Notes under the pieces: generated by a model
What the model saw: the letters and a program-made list of their open reading frames with translations, nothing else
What the model was told of the DNA's origin: nothing
The model's database searches: none
From: a virus
Virus record (IMG/VR): IMGVR_UViG_3300017990_001008
Span: 1-35,261 of that record
Strand: one strand, 5' to 3'
Length of the DNA: 35,261 nt
Shown here: piece by piece, positions 15,422 to 23,518 of the stretch
Layout: each line of letters begins with the position of its first letter
How positions within the stretch are numbered: the first letter of the stretch is position 1
Program-made: the position numbers and the translations under genes

Positions 15422-16086
15422 GATAATACTTCCTTTATTTTTTCTGATAATTTTTTTCCAAATCCTTCAACTTCCATAATTCGTCTTACAGGCGCTTTAG
15501 TGATTTCTGCTATTGAATAATCAAAATGTTCCAACAAATGAACACCTTTTTTAGCGCCAACACCAGGCAAACGACTGATGATATCAAGTTTTATTTCCTG
15601 TGAACTCGCTTCGCGTTTTGCTTTTTTATGACGGGTTCGTATCGGGCTATATTCCTTAACCGGATTTTTCAAGTCATAGAATTTTTCAATGACACGACAC
15701 GTAAAGGGCACATATAACGTACCAACAAACATGATGGTTACTTGATGTCGTGCCATAATTGATGCTAATTCACCTGCAATTATTTTCGGATTTGTTCCTT
15801 TATTTTTGGTGATGAGGTCTTTTATTCCATCATATTCAATAAAGAGGTATGGATGAATGAAATTATTTTTTAATTCAATCAATTGTTTTTCAAGTTGTTT
15901 ATCGTATACTGATTGTATGAAATCAGTATGCTTTCGTTCAATACCAACCAAATTATCAGGTGTATGAACATCAGCAGGAAAATTGCCGACTTGTATACCT
16001 TCTATCAAAGGTGATTTACCTTTTTCGATAAATTGTCTAAATCGTGGTATGACTTCCTTTTCACGATAATCAACACAAATTCTCAT
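15418..16086 (-). CDS. XPF/ERCC4-type structure-specific endonuclease
   Basis: 222 aa. The nuclease domain starts RICVDYREKEVIP (first acidic motif) and holds VGIERKHTDF, the ERKxxxD active site. A C-terminal helix-hairpin-helix pair follows (SRLPGVGAKKGVHLL, MEVEGFGKKLSEKI), giving the short archaeal XPF layout without helicase. It cuts branched or flapped DNA, and archaeal XPF depends on PCNA, which is encoded about 1.5 kb upstream. The ATG overlaps the stop of the 37-aa gene. It belongs to the replication/repair operon. Confidence 0.9.
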   Translation of the reverse strand: MRICVDYREKEVIPRFRQFIEKGKSPLIEGIQVGNFPADVHTPDNLVGIERKHTDFIQSVYDKQLEKQLIELKNNFIHPYLFIEYDGIKDLITKNKGTNPKIIAGELASIMARHQVTIMFVGTLYVPFTCRVIEKFYDLKNPVKEYSPIRTRHKKAKREASSQEIKLDIISRLPGVGAKKGVHLLEHFDYSIAEITKAPVRRIMEVEGFGKKLSEKIKEVLS

Positions 16087-16196
16087 TCGATGCCTCCAAA
16101 TGTGCCTTTGGGTCCTTGATTTTTCTTATGGATGGGATGGTTGGATGTGTTTTCAAAAATATTTATCAAGGATATCCCAGCAATATTAGAATACAT
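16083..16196 (-). CDS. 37-aa microprotein between primase and XPF
   Basis: MYSNIAGISLINIFENTSNH then PIHKKNQGPKGTFGGIE. It begins immediately after the primase TAA (TAAATG) and its TGA overlaps the XPF ATG, so it exactly fills the 110-base gap. The stretch GISLINIF has the hydrophobic spacing of a PCNA-interacting peptide but lacks the usual first glutamine. By position it could tether XPF or primase to the clamp; this is a guess. Confidence 0.55.
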   Translation of the reverse strand: MYSNIAGISLINIFENTSNHPIHKKNQGPKGTFGGIE

Positions 16197-17195
16197 TTAC
16201 CAATGCCTCCTTTTGAAACTACAATTTTTACAAAGGTGTCCATATGATTTTTCCAAAAAAGAACATTTTACAGGACGTGGTTTGACACTTCGTATTTGAT
16301 ATGATGTTATCCCAGGTCGATATCTTGTCCAATTACGATTTTTGATGAACGCATTAATAGCGATATCAGTATATTGTAGATGTTTCAACCACGCTACAAG
16401 TTCAACACGTTCAAAATGTGTGGGATGTGTATTTGTTGCAATTGCTTGTAAACATGGAAGACCTAAAGCTGGAACGTTAGGAACCGTATTTCCTAATCGT
16501 TTTATCTTCAATTTTATTTGGTTATCAGCTTTCCGAGGAATAATCTTGAAATTTTTAAAATGGTGTGAAATTTGAAGTAATGAAATATCACTTTTTGGTG
16601 GTTGTGGAACGATACCTGGTTCTTTGACAAGTTTCGATATATGTTTACATCCTTTATCGAATTCATCATTTGTAAGATATCGACAGTACATACCATTTTC
16701 CTCGAGTTTTCCTGTTTCTTCATTTGCACGTATATATTTTGATGTTGGATATCGTATTAAAAATCTGATTCGTCCATATGTAGGTGAATCAAACGCTTCC
16801 AGTCCTAATTCTTTTGACAATCGCATTTGTATCGAATACATCAAATTTGAAACATCAACTTTATCTCGTGGTGTGTAAAGAGTGACTGGTTTGAATAAAA
16901 TGAAAGCGTGAAATCCTTTACCTCCGCTAAAGTTTTGTATAACAGGAATATCACGTTTATAGCACCAATCACTCAATTTTTTCACGTTCCTCCACGGCAT
17001 ACGGATACTAAAATATGAATCGATGTCAAATAACAGATTGTCAACAATTGGTACGCCTTTTCTTTTATAACGAAACGGAGAAACAAAGTAAGGTACCTTA
17101 TTTTTGAACATCCGTTCAAAATTATCGAAGGCAAATTTTGTTTCAACCCATAATTGGTTTGGGAAACCAACAAATCTGGGAGTTTCGTTAAACAT
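16197..17195 (-). CDS. Archaeo-eukaryotic primase, PriS-type catalytic part fused to PriL-type Fe-S domain
   Basis: 332 aa from ATG 17195 (the frame also has a TTG one codon earlier). LLFDIDSYF near residue 56 is the metal-binding DxD, and FSGGKGFHAF near 92-98 the nucleotide motif with histidine. The C-terminal third, from LPCLQAIAT near 248 to KCSFLEKSYGHLCKNC, has four cysteines and the YQIRSV element of the PriL Fe-S domain. Cellular archaea keep these as two proteins; the fusion is typical of plasmids and viruses. It should synthesise primers for the MCM/PCNA module encoded beside it. Confidence 0.85.
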   Translation of the reverse strand: MFNETPRFVGFPNQLWVETKFAFDNFERMFKNKVPYFVSPFRYKRKGVPIVDNLLFDIDSYFSIRMPWRNVKKLSDWCYKRDIPVIQNFSGGKGFHAFILFKPVTLYTPRDKVDVSNLMYSIQMRLSKELGLEAFDSPTYGRIRFLIRYPTSKYIRANEETGKLEENGMYCRYLTNDEFDKGCKHISKLVKEPGIVPQPPKSDISLLQISHHFKNFKIIPRKADNQIKLKIKRLGNTVPNVPALGLPCLQAIATNTHPTHFERVELVAWLKHLQYTDIAINAFIKNRNWTRYRPGITSYQIRSVKPRPVKCSFLEKSYGHLCKNCSFKRRHW

Positions 17196-17204
17196 CAAAC
17201 CAAC

Positions 17205-17459
17205 TTATATTGCCATTATCTCCTCGATAGCAATGGAATTAGCGTTTGATAACATAGGATTAGTGTGCATAAACGCGGTCAATTTAGTGAGCGCTTCTTC
17301 CATTGTCGAAGCAACAATAACGAACCTACGGAGTAATTCATCGTCTTGCAATATACCCACAATAAATGTGGTATATTCAGGTTGAGCTGGCGGTTGCGGA
17401 GTTGTCGATTGTGATGTTTCGACATGCGGTTGTTTTTTTCTCAATCCTAATTTAGGCAT
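17205..17459 (-). CDS. Hypothetical protein, 84 aa, in the replication operon
   Basis: A basic N-terminus (MPKLGLRKKQPH), a flexible Pro/Gln/Thr-rich linker (TTPQPPAQPEY) and a compact domain of about 55 residues with FIVGILQDDELLRRFVIVAS and a helix. The start overlaps the stop of the zinc microprotein (TAATG) after GTAGAGGAGGATT. It lies between PCNA and primase genes, so a replication role is likely, but no family is recognised. Confidence 0.6.
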   Translation of the reverse strand: MPKLGLRKKQPHVETSQSTTPQPPAQPEYTTFIVGILQDDELLRRFVIVASTMEEALTKLTAFMHTNPMLSNANSIAIEEIMAI

Positions 17460-17639
17460 TTAATCCTCCTCTACGTTTGCTTTATTTATATCATTCATTT
17501 CTTTGGCAAAATCGAGAAAGCACCGGTCGTCACAAAGATGCACATCACCATCCAAACAAAGGATAGTATCACCGACATCGAATGCTTCGTTACAGGAATC
17601 ACATGATTCTATTTCGCTATTGCAATGTGAACATTTCAT
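17460..17639 (-). CDS. 59-aa zinc protein following PCNA
   Basis: MKCSHCNSEIESCDSCNEAF, then LCLDGDVHLCDDRCFLDFAK. Three or four cysteine pairs (CSHC, CDSC, a single C, CDDRC) resemble TRASH/LIM-like two-zinc folds. Start overlaps the PCNA stop (TAATG) and stop overlaps the next start, so it is fully embedded in the replication operon. Not recognised at family level. Confidence 0.65.
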   Translation of the reverse strand: MKCSHCNSEIESCDSCNEAFDVGDTILCLDGDVHLCDDRCFLDFAKEMNDINKANVEED

Positions 17640-18409
17640 TATTCTTCCTCCTCAACATAAGGCGGTAAAAGGACACCAAACATGTAATCATCGTTTTCTT
17701 CGTAAAACCAAGCGGGTGCTTCATTGCATAATTTTATATTGACATCTTCACGGAAGGTATCACCGATTTGTTGTACACCAAAAGTGTATATTGCGTTTAA
17801 TTTTTCACCTTTAAATATTTCACCGTCAGGTTTCCACGTGCTATCATCACTCGTATCATGCAAATCACCAACACGTACATTGATTTTTTTGTTTTTAATG
17901 CAAAACGTGTAATATTCCGTTTTAAGTGGACTTGCATCGCTGATGAATGCTTTGAAATCATCAAGTTTTATTTTCATATTGACATCAAGTTTTACTTCGT
18001 CAACACCTTCACCGATGACTGGCACTCCATCAACAGTTTCGAATGGTAATCCTTTAATGATTTCATCTTCAGGTTCACGCGTTGTTAGGTGTATTTTTTT
18101 CTTTTTACACACGATAACAAATTTGTTTCCTTCAGTATTTACCTTCAAAACTTCTTTTGGTGGTACTGCTTTGATGAGTTTTAGTGCTTTTTCGACATCA
18201 ATTTCAACCGTCTCATCTTTTCCATCGATTGATTTAAAGAACCCTTTGTTAAATTTAATAAAACGTAGGGCTCGGGCATGTGAATCTTTTTGTATGGAAA
18301 ATAATGTTCCATCAGTTGTCGTTGATATGACACTTGATGGAAAAACATTGACGAGCATCAGCCTTTCAAACATTTCAACTAATTTTGATTGTTCGAGTTC
18401 AAAATTCAT
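17639..18409 (-). CDS. PCNA-type sliding clamp
   Basis: 256 aa from ATG 18409, which follows GGGAGTTATAAAT; five upstream codons overlap the ATPase gene. The layout is that of archaeal PCNA: two similar halves, TDGTLFSIQKDSHARALRFI in the first, and a C-terminal strand ending FGVLLPPYVEEEE, like the usual LAPRVE end. It forms a ring around DNA and tethers polymerase, nuclease and ligase; XPF and perhaps the 37-aa microprotein are candidate partners here. The sequence is divergent, so I rely on length, both ends and neighbours. Confidence 0.8.
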   Translation of the reverse strand: MNFELEQSKLVEMFERLMLVNVFPSSVISTTTDGTLFSIQKDSHARALRFIKFNKGFFKSIDGKDETVEIDVEKALKLIKAVPPKEVLKVNTEGNKFVIVCKKKKIHLTTREPEDEIIKGLPFETVDGVPVIGEGVDEVKLDVNMKIKLDDFKAFISDASPLKTEYYTFCIKNKKINVRVGDLHDTSDDSTWKPDGEIFKGEKLNAIYTFGVQQIGDTFREDVNIKLCNEAPAWFYEENDDYMFGVLLPPYVEEEE

Positions 18410-18411
18410 AT

Positions 18412-19476
18412 TTATAACTCCCATTCATCTTCATTTTGTTCCTTTTCTTTCTGTTTTTCTTCTTTCGGTTCTTTTGGTTTTTCTTCTTCTTCATCAGCAG
18501 GTTCGACCTTCTTTTTTGGTGGGTTGATTCCTGCTTGCATTTCAATATCAGTTATTTTTGAAACGCAGTAACCTAATTCCTCAAGTCGGCTACAAGAATG
18601 ACGGTGCAATTCGTATCCGTTTTTACTGGTGATTTTTTGTTCACTATACAATCGTGTGTAACCAGTTAATTTGAAAGGCTTCATGAAGAAATCATTGCCT
18701 TTATGTGATAGATACAAAACAGTGTCAACACGGTGTATGTTGTCTTTTTCACCAGCTGGTCTCCATTTCAATTGTGAGAATACAGAATCCTCATTGTCTT
18801 CCTTTTTGACTTCAGAGGTGAATACAACATTGAATGGCATTTTTTTGATTTTATCAATCCAGTTAAAGTTATGATAAAATTTTATTGTCACCCAATCCTT
18901 GTATCCTTCAAGTGCTTGGTAAGCGGTTTCTTTACCTGCCTTATCTTTTGATTCCATCATCGCTTTGACTTCTTGACGTTTTGTTGCCATTAAATCAGCG
19001 AGTGATTCACCAAAAGCTTTTCTCGAATAATAATCCTGAGTGAAACGCCAGCTTTCCTCAAGTAATTCAATGACCAACCAACCAAATTTTCCGGTGTTTT
19101 TGTAATGTTCCTTCAATCGTTGTTCAGCAACGGCGGTTGATGATACCATTTCTTCGTATGTGTTAACAGGAAATACAAGTATGTTATCGAGAAATTCACG
19201 AGGAATCAATTTTTGTATTTTTGTGATACCAGTACTTCTGTCAGGATAAACAATACACATCAATAATTCATCTTTATTTACTCCAGATTTTTTGAGATAT
19301 TTTAAGATGCCAAGGTAAAACGAAGTTTTACCGGCACCGCTTTCGCTAAACAAAAGCATTTTTTCAGTATCAGCTGTTTCCTTTATGAAATTGGTCATTG
19401 TAATTGGTTTGACGAGTTGTTTTTTCCACAAATCTTGCTCGTCATCCACTGCGCCAGCGACCTTTTTTTGCATCAT
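18412..19476 (-). CDS. RecA-fold ATPase, Sak4-like, with acidic/basic tail
   Basis: 354 aa. Walker A is FSESGAGKTS near residues 43-52 and a hydrophobic strand KFGWLVIELL near residue 130 is in the place of Walker B. The last ~55 residues are a low-complexity Glu/Lys/Pro tail. Virus ATPases of this type (Sak4 family) assist single-strand annealing and recombination and are usually beside a single-strand binding protein, as here. It could also be a RadA-like loader. GAGGAAATAAC precedes the twin ATG 19476/19473. Confidence 0.7.
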   Translation of the reverse strand: MMQKKVAGAVDDEQDLWKKQLVKPITMTNFIKETADTEKMLLFSESGAGKTSFYLGILKYLKKSGVNKDELLMCIVYPDRSTGITKIQKLIPREFLDNILVFPVNTYEEMVSSTAVAEQRLKEHYKNTGKFGWLVIELLEESWRFTQDYYSRKAFGESLADLMATKRQEVKAMMESKDKAGKETAYQALEGYKDWVTIKFYHNFNWIDKIKKMPFNVVFTSEVKKEDNEDSVFSQLKWRPAGEKDNIHRVDTVLYLSHKGNDFFMKPFKLTGYTRLYSEQKITSKNGYELHRHSCSRLEELGYCVSKITDIEMQAGINPPKKKVEPADEEEEKPKEPKEEKQKEKEQNEDEWEL

Positions 19477-19490
19477 GTTATTTCCTCATT

Positions 19491-20549
19491 TTATATTTCG
19501 TAATCACCGTCTTCTTCATCGTTCTCTTCTTTCTCAGCTTTTTCCTTTTGTTTCTTGGGTGTTTCCTTTTTTGTTGTTGTTTCTGCCTCTTCATCAATAT
19601 CGTCATCCATATCGTCATCCAAATCATCAACATCAACTTCTTCCTTTCCTACAGATTTAACAGTTATTTTTTTAGGCATAGCAAATTTTGTAGGAACAGT
19701 AAAATGATTATTCCATCGTATATCACCTGTATCTTGGTTGACGCTAACGGTACCACCAAATCGAATGATTGAACCTTGAGCCCATTCAACTTCCTCGGGA
19801 GAAACAAAAATCGTGTAACTTCCTCCAACAACGGATGAATCCATTACAGCGTAACGACCGAATTCACGTCCTGTTGAAGAACTTTCTCCTACCTCTGATT
19901 CAATGACGGTTGCCTCAAGAATACGAATATCAGTATTATTTTCGCTTTCATGTAAATCCATTGAATTAATGGTGATAACAAGACTTTCAAGGTTAGGATG
20001 TATTTCCTTTTCATAGAATTTTTTGAACTCAGGAATCTTGTCATCCGTTTCAGTAAACATTGCACGGTCTGATGTTATATTGATTCCCCATGCATTGTCC
20101 TTTACGATAACCTTTGTCCGATATACCTTATTGCGTTCAAGGTTTCCGAGGTTTTTGGCTCCATCACGCCAAAACGTTCCAGCGGCGTATTGAACATCAC
20201 CAAGTTCTTCCTTGCCTGAGTCATTTTTCGTTATCGGTCGAGCAAGTGCAACTAAATCACCAACATAAGTATCATCACCTTTTACCTTTATTTTCCTTGG
20301 GTTTGGTGAGTTAATGACGCGTATGCAATAATCAACTGCATTCCCAGTCATGGAATGTTGACGATATAAAAGAGCCCAAGCGTAACGAATCTTGAATTCC
20401 TTCGCTTCCTCATTATCTCCCATCGCAATGATGTTTTCGTCTGTATTTATAAATTCTTTTAATTGAGCGAGTAAATCTTTTGTTGGTATCTTTGTTACTT
20501 CACTCAATTGCTTCATACCTGCTTTGATGTCGTCTGGTATTTTTGCCAT
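19491..20549 (-). CDS. RPA-like single-stranded DNA-binding protein (probable)
   Basis: 352 aa. The middle part is beta-rich with OB-fold-like stretches (KVYRTKVIVKDNAWGINITS, SGSYTIFV-like VVGGSYTIFVSP, SIIRFGGTVSV). It ends in a long acidic tail (DDLDDDMDDDIDEEAE ... NDEEDGDYEI), as single-strand binding proteins often do to recruit partners. It sits between the MCM-like helicase and the RecA-like ATPase. No zinc finger is visible, unlike some archaeal RPAs. Identification rests on fold impression, acidic tail and position. Confidence 0.6.
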   Translation of the reverse strand: MAKIPDDIKAGMKQLSEVTKIPTKDLLAQLKEFINTDENIIAMGDNEEAKEFKIRYAWALLYRQHSMTGNAVDYCIRVINSPNPRKIKVKGDDTYVGDLVALARPITKNDSGKEELGDVQYAAGTFWRDGAKNLGNLERNKVYRTKVIVKDNAWGINITSDRAMFTETDDKIPEFKKFYEKEIHPNLESLVITINSMDLHESENNTDIRILEATVIESEVGESSSTGREFGRYAVMDSSVVGGSYTIFVSPEEVEWAQGSIIRFGGTVSVNQDTGDIRWNNHFTVPTKFAMPKKITVKSVGKEEVDVDDLDDDMDDDIDEEAETTTKKETPKKQKEKAEKEENDEEDGDYEI

Positions 20550-20572
20550 TTCATATTTCCTCCTTTTTTGTT

Positions 20573-21973
20573 TTATTCAATATCTCGTATTTTTTTCAAA
20601 TACGCCACGTTTCCGAAAAATCTCCTTTCAAAGAATTTATCCTTTTCAAGGTCCGAAATACGTGTAAAAGTGCTGACGATGTTTGATTTTTCAAGACGTT
20701 GCAAACAATTATCAGCGGTTTCAACCGAACAATTATCCCATCTCGGCTGTAGGTTTTCAACCATTGTTGTACGCCGTACCCATAGCTTATGTTTCACAAA
20801 TTTTTTCAATTTAATCTGACGGTCATATTCCTGTAACGAATCACGAATGATTCGATGACGTTGAGCGCGTTCATACGGTGTAATTACCAATAATGATTCT
20901 AAAACAACAATAAGATTTTTCCATATCTTCCAATAATGAAGACGAGCATAACCGACATCACCTATGTTTAAAACAGTGCGTAAATCAATCAAAGCGTGAT
21001 GAATAGATAGTTTCATTAGATTTTCATACAAACGACTGATGAAATGTTCTAATTTATCACGAGCTTTTGGACTTGCAGTTAAAATTTCAATAGAAAAATC
21101 CTCAATAACAGCTAATACAGCTTCATGTACTTCTTTTGGTATTTTAACATTAATATTATCTTTTTGGTATTTCTTTATGATAAGTTTTAAACGTTCTATA
21201 ATATCATCAAATTCTTTTTTAGCTTGTTCATCATCAGATATATTGATGTTTTCAGAGATTTTTTTGATGACCTCTAATCGGTCCTCCAATGTAACATTTT
21301 CAAAAACAGGAATCACACGGTCAATAAATCCTGTTTTCACTAATTTATCAACTAATTTATCAGGAGGATATGTCATTAAAAGAAATGATGCGTGAGGGTC
21401 AAACGATATAGTATGATTACCTAATTGTTTTTGGATATGACATGAACCATCAGCTAACGGATTCATCGCAATTTGCATATAGGTCATATTTTTCTTTGAA
21501 AAATCAGTAGAGATATCAAAAAGAACTGATGCCTCTTCCATTCCAACAATATCGGAATCATATAACAAACCATTAACAACAACAGTTTCCTTTGATGTCG
21601 GGTCATATTGTGTTGTACCAACTAATCCTGCATCGGTTGATTCCGTTAATGATGAAAAATTTAATTGTAACGCTTCTGCTATATCTTTTATGATACCGTA
21701 ACCGGCACCTTTGCCTGTTCCTTGAGGTTTAATCAATAACAAATGAACGCGAATATCAATTTTTCTTTTACCGGACATATAATGAACGTTTTTTAATCGC
21801 TGTCCAAGAATAACATGTAATGCAATACGTCCATACATTTCATTTTTGTAAGAATATGAATTAAAAAATTTTAGATAATCATGTAAGAATTCCGAACCAA
21901 GACGATGTTTTTCTACAAGTTGGGCATTTTTATGTTCTTCCTTGAGGCGGTCTTTTTCACTTAATTTTTTCAT
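20573..21973 (-). CDS. MCM-like AAA+ replicative helicase, short form
   Basis: 466 aa from ATG 21973 (GGTGGTCA site; ATGA overlap with the LSm-like gene). YGRIALHVILGQRL precedes Walker A LIKPQGTGKGAG near residue 86, Walker B falls at IVGMEEASVL near 144, sensor 1 at SFLLMTYP and the arginine finger at TGFIDR near 216. ARDKLEHFISRLYENLMKLS matches the MCM lid. About 200 residues of the usual N-terminal DNA-binding and zinc domain are missing, while a ~130-residue winged-helix-like C-terminus is present. It should unwind DNA ahead of the primase and clamp. Confidence 0.75.
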   Translation of the reverse strand: MKKLSEKDRLKEEHKNAQLVEKHRLGSEFLHDYLKFFNSYSYKNEMYGRIALHVILGQRLKNVHYMSGKRKIDIRVHLLLIKPQGTGKGAGYGIIKDIAEALQLNFSSLTESTDAGLVGTTQYDPTSKETVVVNGLLYDSDIVGMEEASVLFDISTDFSKKNMTYMQIAMNPLADGSCHIQKQLGNHTISFDPHASFLLMTYPPDKLVDKLVKTGFIDRVIPVFENVTLEDRLEVIKKISENINISDDEQAKKEFDDIIERLKLIIKKYQKDNINVKIPKEVHEAVLAVIEDFSIEILTASPKARDKLEHFISRLYENLMKLSIHHALIDLRTVLNIGDVGYARLHYWKIWKNLIVVLESLLVITPYERAQRHRIIRDSLQEYDRQIKLKKFVKHKLWVRRTTMVENLQPRWDNCSVETADNCLQRLEKSNIVSTFTRISDLEKDKFFERRFFGNVAYLKKIRDIE

Positions 21974-22167
21974 TTGACCACCTGCAAAATCCAATCAAGT
22001 TTCACTAAAATAGTTTCGTTTTTTTCAGTTACAAGTGTAATCGTATCATCAGTGATTTCTTTTAATTTACCACGCCAATAAAACGGTCTATCCTTTCCGT
22101 ATGCTCGGTGTGGTACAGCAACTGATAATTCCTGTCCTATGAATCCTTCTAAACTTTCTTTCTGCAT
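21970..22167 (-). CDS. Small LSm/SH3-like beta-barrel protein
   Basis: 65 aa, mainly beta: FIGQELSVAVPHRA, RPFYWRGKLKEITDDTITLV, ETILVKLDWILQVV. The pattern (G-x-L-x-x-I-T-D-D-T-I-T-L-V) is that of small Sm/LSm-type or SH3-like barrels that bind RNA or proteins. GGTGAGGAAAG immediately precedes ATG 22167, and the stop overlaps the helicase start. It is the first soluble protein of the replication operon. Confidence 0.6.
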   Translation of the reverse strand: MQKESLEGFIGQELSVAVPHRAYGKDRPFYWRGKLKEITDDTITLVTEKNETILVKLDWILQVVK

Positions 22168-22240
22168 CTTTCCTCACCAATACTGTTATGAAAATCATGT
22201 AAAAGAGCGCGAAAATATATTCATTGATACATGTTTTCAT
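22088..22240 (-). CDS. 50-aa single-pass membrane microprotein (possible)
   Basis: MKTCINEYIFALFYMIFITV, LVRKDAERKF, then a basic tail. One transmembrane helix. A perfect GGTGGTGAGG site lies eight bases before ATG 22240 and a TATA box about 85 bases upstream, but 80 bases of its end overlap the LSm-like gene in another frame. A short leader peptide in front of the replication operon is the alternative. Confidence 0.42.
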   Translation of the reverse strand: MKTCINEYIFALFYMIFITVLVRKDAERKFRRIHRTGIISCCTTPSIRKG

Positions 22241-22323
22241 ATTCAATACCTCACCACCTGAAGTAAACAAAAATCCAATATCCATCCATTAGATTTTTGG
22301 GAAAAAATGATATGTCAACCGGG

Positions 22324-22333
22324 TTTATATATT
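22324..22333 (-). promoter_or_regulatory. TATA box, leftward arm of a divergent promoter
   Basis: Minus strand AATATATAAACCCGG. The expected start is near 22300, 60 bases before ATG 22240 of the replication operon. The sequence TATATAAACC is repeated in inverted orientation 45 bases away on the plus strand, so the two promoters share a motif beyond TATA itself. Confidence 0.55.
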
Positions 22334-22367
22334 TTTTTAAATTTCCTAATTTAGATAGATTCCAAAA

Positions 22368-22376
22368 TTATATAAA
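22368..22376 (+). promoter_or_regulatory. TATA box, rightward arm of a divergent promoter
   Basis: Plus strand TTATATAAACCG. Twenty-six to 28 bases downstream lies 22398-22403, exactly at the TTG/GTG that opens the plus-strand gene, so that message would be leaderless. Confidence 0.55.
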
Positions 22377-22402
22377 CCGAAAAAATGATATATTAATTAT
22401 TG

Positions 22403-22708
22403 GTGGTTATTCTGAAAGAACAGGATTTTGATTATAAAAGTGAAGAAGGCGATTGGGTTCTAACTTCATCTTATGATGGTGTAACAGGAAAAGTTGAAGG
22501 AAGATTTCAATCAAAACGTGATGCAAAAAAATTTTATAAATATTTAATAAAAAGCGGTTTAGGTTCGCGTAATAAAGGTTATAAAATAGTATACGACCCT
22601 CAAAAAGTATTAGGTTTTTATAATCCTGTTGGTTCAGTTCCTATTCAAGCTATTGAAGGCGATAATTTAGAACAAGCTAAAAATCGTTATTATTTTGAAA
22701 ATAAATGA
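22403..22708 (+). CDS. Only plus-strand gene; hypothetical 101-aa protein without ATG start
   Basis: From GTG 22403 it reads VVILKEQDFDYKSEEGDWVL and ends YYFENK. There is no in-frame ATG near the front; GTG 22403, TTG 22400 or a CTG five bases after GGTGG (22415 region) are the options. TATA spacing favours a leaderless GTG or TTG. The domain is mixed alpha/beta (RFQSKRDAKKFYKYLIKSGL) with no known family. It is divergent from the replication operon, a position often held by regulators, but no helix-turn-helix is evident. Confidence 0.6.
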   Translation: MVILKEQDFDYKSEEGDWVLTSSYDGVTGKVEGRFQSKRDAKKFYKYLIKSGLGSRNKGYKIVYDPQKVLGFYNPVGSVPIQAIEGDNLEQAKNRYYFENK

Positions 22709-22720
22709 GGGGTTTTCAAC

Positions 22721-22751
22721 CTTTCTTTTTTTTAATTAACCAAAAAGAAAG
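22721..22751. terminator. Bidirectional hairpin terminator between convergent genes
   Basis: CTTTCTTTTT (22721-22730) pairs with AAAAAGAAAG (22742-22751) around an 11-base loop. It lies between the plus-strand gene (ends 22708) and the leftward gene that stops at 22732, and gives a T-rich tract in the rightward direction. The leftward microprotein's stop codon lies in the loop. Confidence 0.6.
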
Positions 22752-22824
22752 CAAGTATGGCATAAATTGCGACCCCTATTAAAGCAAAAATGATACATAT
22801 TTCATCGAATCTTGGTTTTCTCAT
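22732..22824 (-). CDS. 30-aa single-pass membrane microprotein
   Basis: MRKPRFDEICIIFALIGVAI then YAILAFFLVN: a basic start and one transmembrane helix. The ATG overlaps the stop of the ASCH-like gene (TAATG). It ends in the loop of the terminator hairpin, being the last gene of the leftward operon. Confidence 0.5.
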   Translation of the reverse strand: MRKPRFDEICIIFALIGVAIYAILAFFLVN

Positions 22825-23210
22825 TATATCCCATATTTTGATAAATTTGTAGGTTCTTTTCTTTCAAATTCAATAACCCACACGAGGTCGTTTTTTTGTT
22901 TCCATTCTTCGAAGAATTCTTCTGGCGTTTTCCCCATAATCTTCAAATTATGTTGACTCATCCAAAGTAATCCTTCTTTTTCAAAATCCTCTTCAGAAAG
23001 CTCGCTAGTTCTTTGTTGATAGAGGTCTTTTGTGATTTTCAAATGCCCTATTACTTTTCCATTTCGAAACGGGAGTTTATCATAAGCAGAAATGAGCATG
23101 TTTTTGTGAAACTTCTCTGCATGTGATGATTTCCAGTATCTTCTGGTCATTGTTTTAGCTCCTTTTAGAAAAGGTTCAGTTGTCCACGAAAATGATATAA
23201 AAAGGCTCAT
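22824..23210 (-). CDS. ASCH/PUA-like domain protein
   Basis: 128 aa. The segment SFSWTTEPFLKGAKTMTRRYWKSSHA, then GKVIGHLKIT, follows the ASCH pattern (W-x-x-x-x-x-G-x-K-T-x-T-R-R, then a G-K-x-I-G strand). ASCH/PUA folds bind RNA or modified nucleic-acid bases. It is coupled by overlap with the genes on both sides. Which nucleic acid it recognises is unknown. Confidence 0.65.
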   Translation of the reverse strand: MSLFISFSWTTEPFLKGAKTMTRRYWKSSHAEKFHKNMLISAYDKLPFRNGKVIGHLKITKDLYQQRTSELSEEDFEKEGLLWMSQHNLKIMGKTPEEFFEEWKQKNDLVWVIEFERKEPTNLSKYGI

Positions 23211-23518
23211 AATCTTGTTTCATCAATAGCTTCATTTAAAGCTTCGGCTTGTTCTTTTTTCATCGTTGCAGTGACCATTGTTCCGTGTTTTGTAATGCCT
23301 ACGATTATCCAATCTTCTGATTCACAAAAAGGACAATACAAATCACGAACTAATTCTTCGGTTGTATTAATGCAACGCATATTTTCCTGTAACACTTCAC
23401 ATTCTTCTCGTTGCACACAAAATTTTAAATTATCGTGAGAATCCTTTAACGCAACAGCTTTCATGACATATATTGTTCCTTCTTTAATGCCTTCCAATAA
23501 TGGGTCTTTCTTTTTCAT
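23207..23518 (-). CDS. Hypothetical protein with CPFC motif, 103 aa
   Basis: MKKKDPLLEGIKEGTIYVMK and onward; cysteines at CVQREEC, a single C and CPFC near residue 62 may bind metal. Its start overlaps the dCMP deaminase stop and its stop overlaps the ASCH-like start. No known family. Confidence 0.55.
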   Translation of the reverse strand: MKKKDPLLEGIKEGTIYVMKAVALKDSHDNLKFCVQREECEVLQENMRCINTTEELVRDLYCPFCESEDWIIVGITKHGTMVTATMKKEQAEALNEAIDETRL

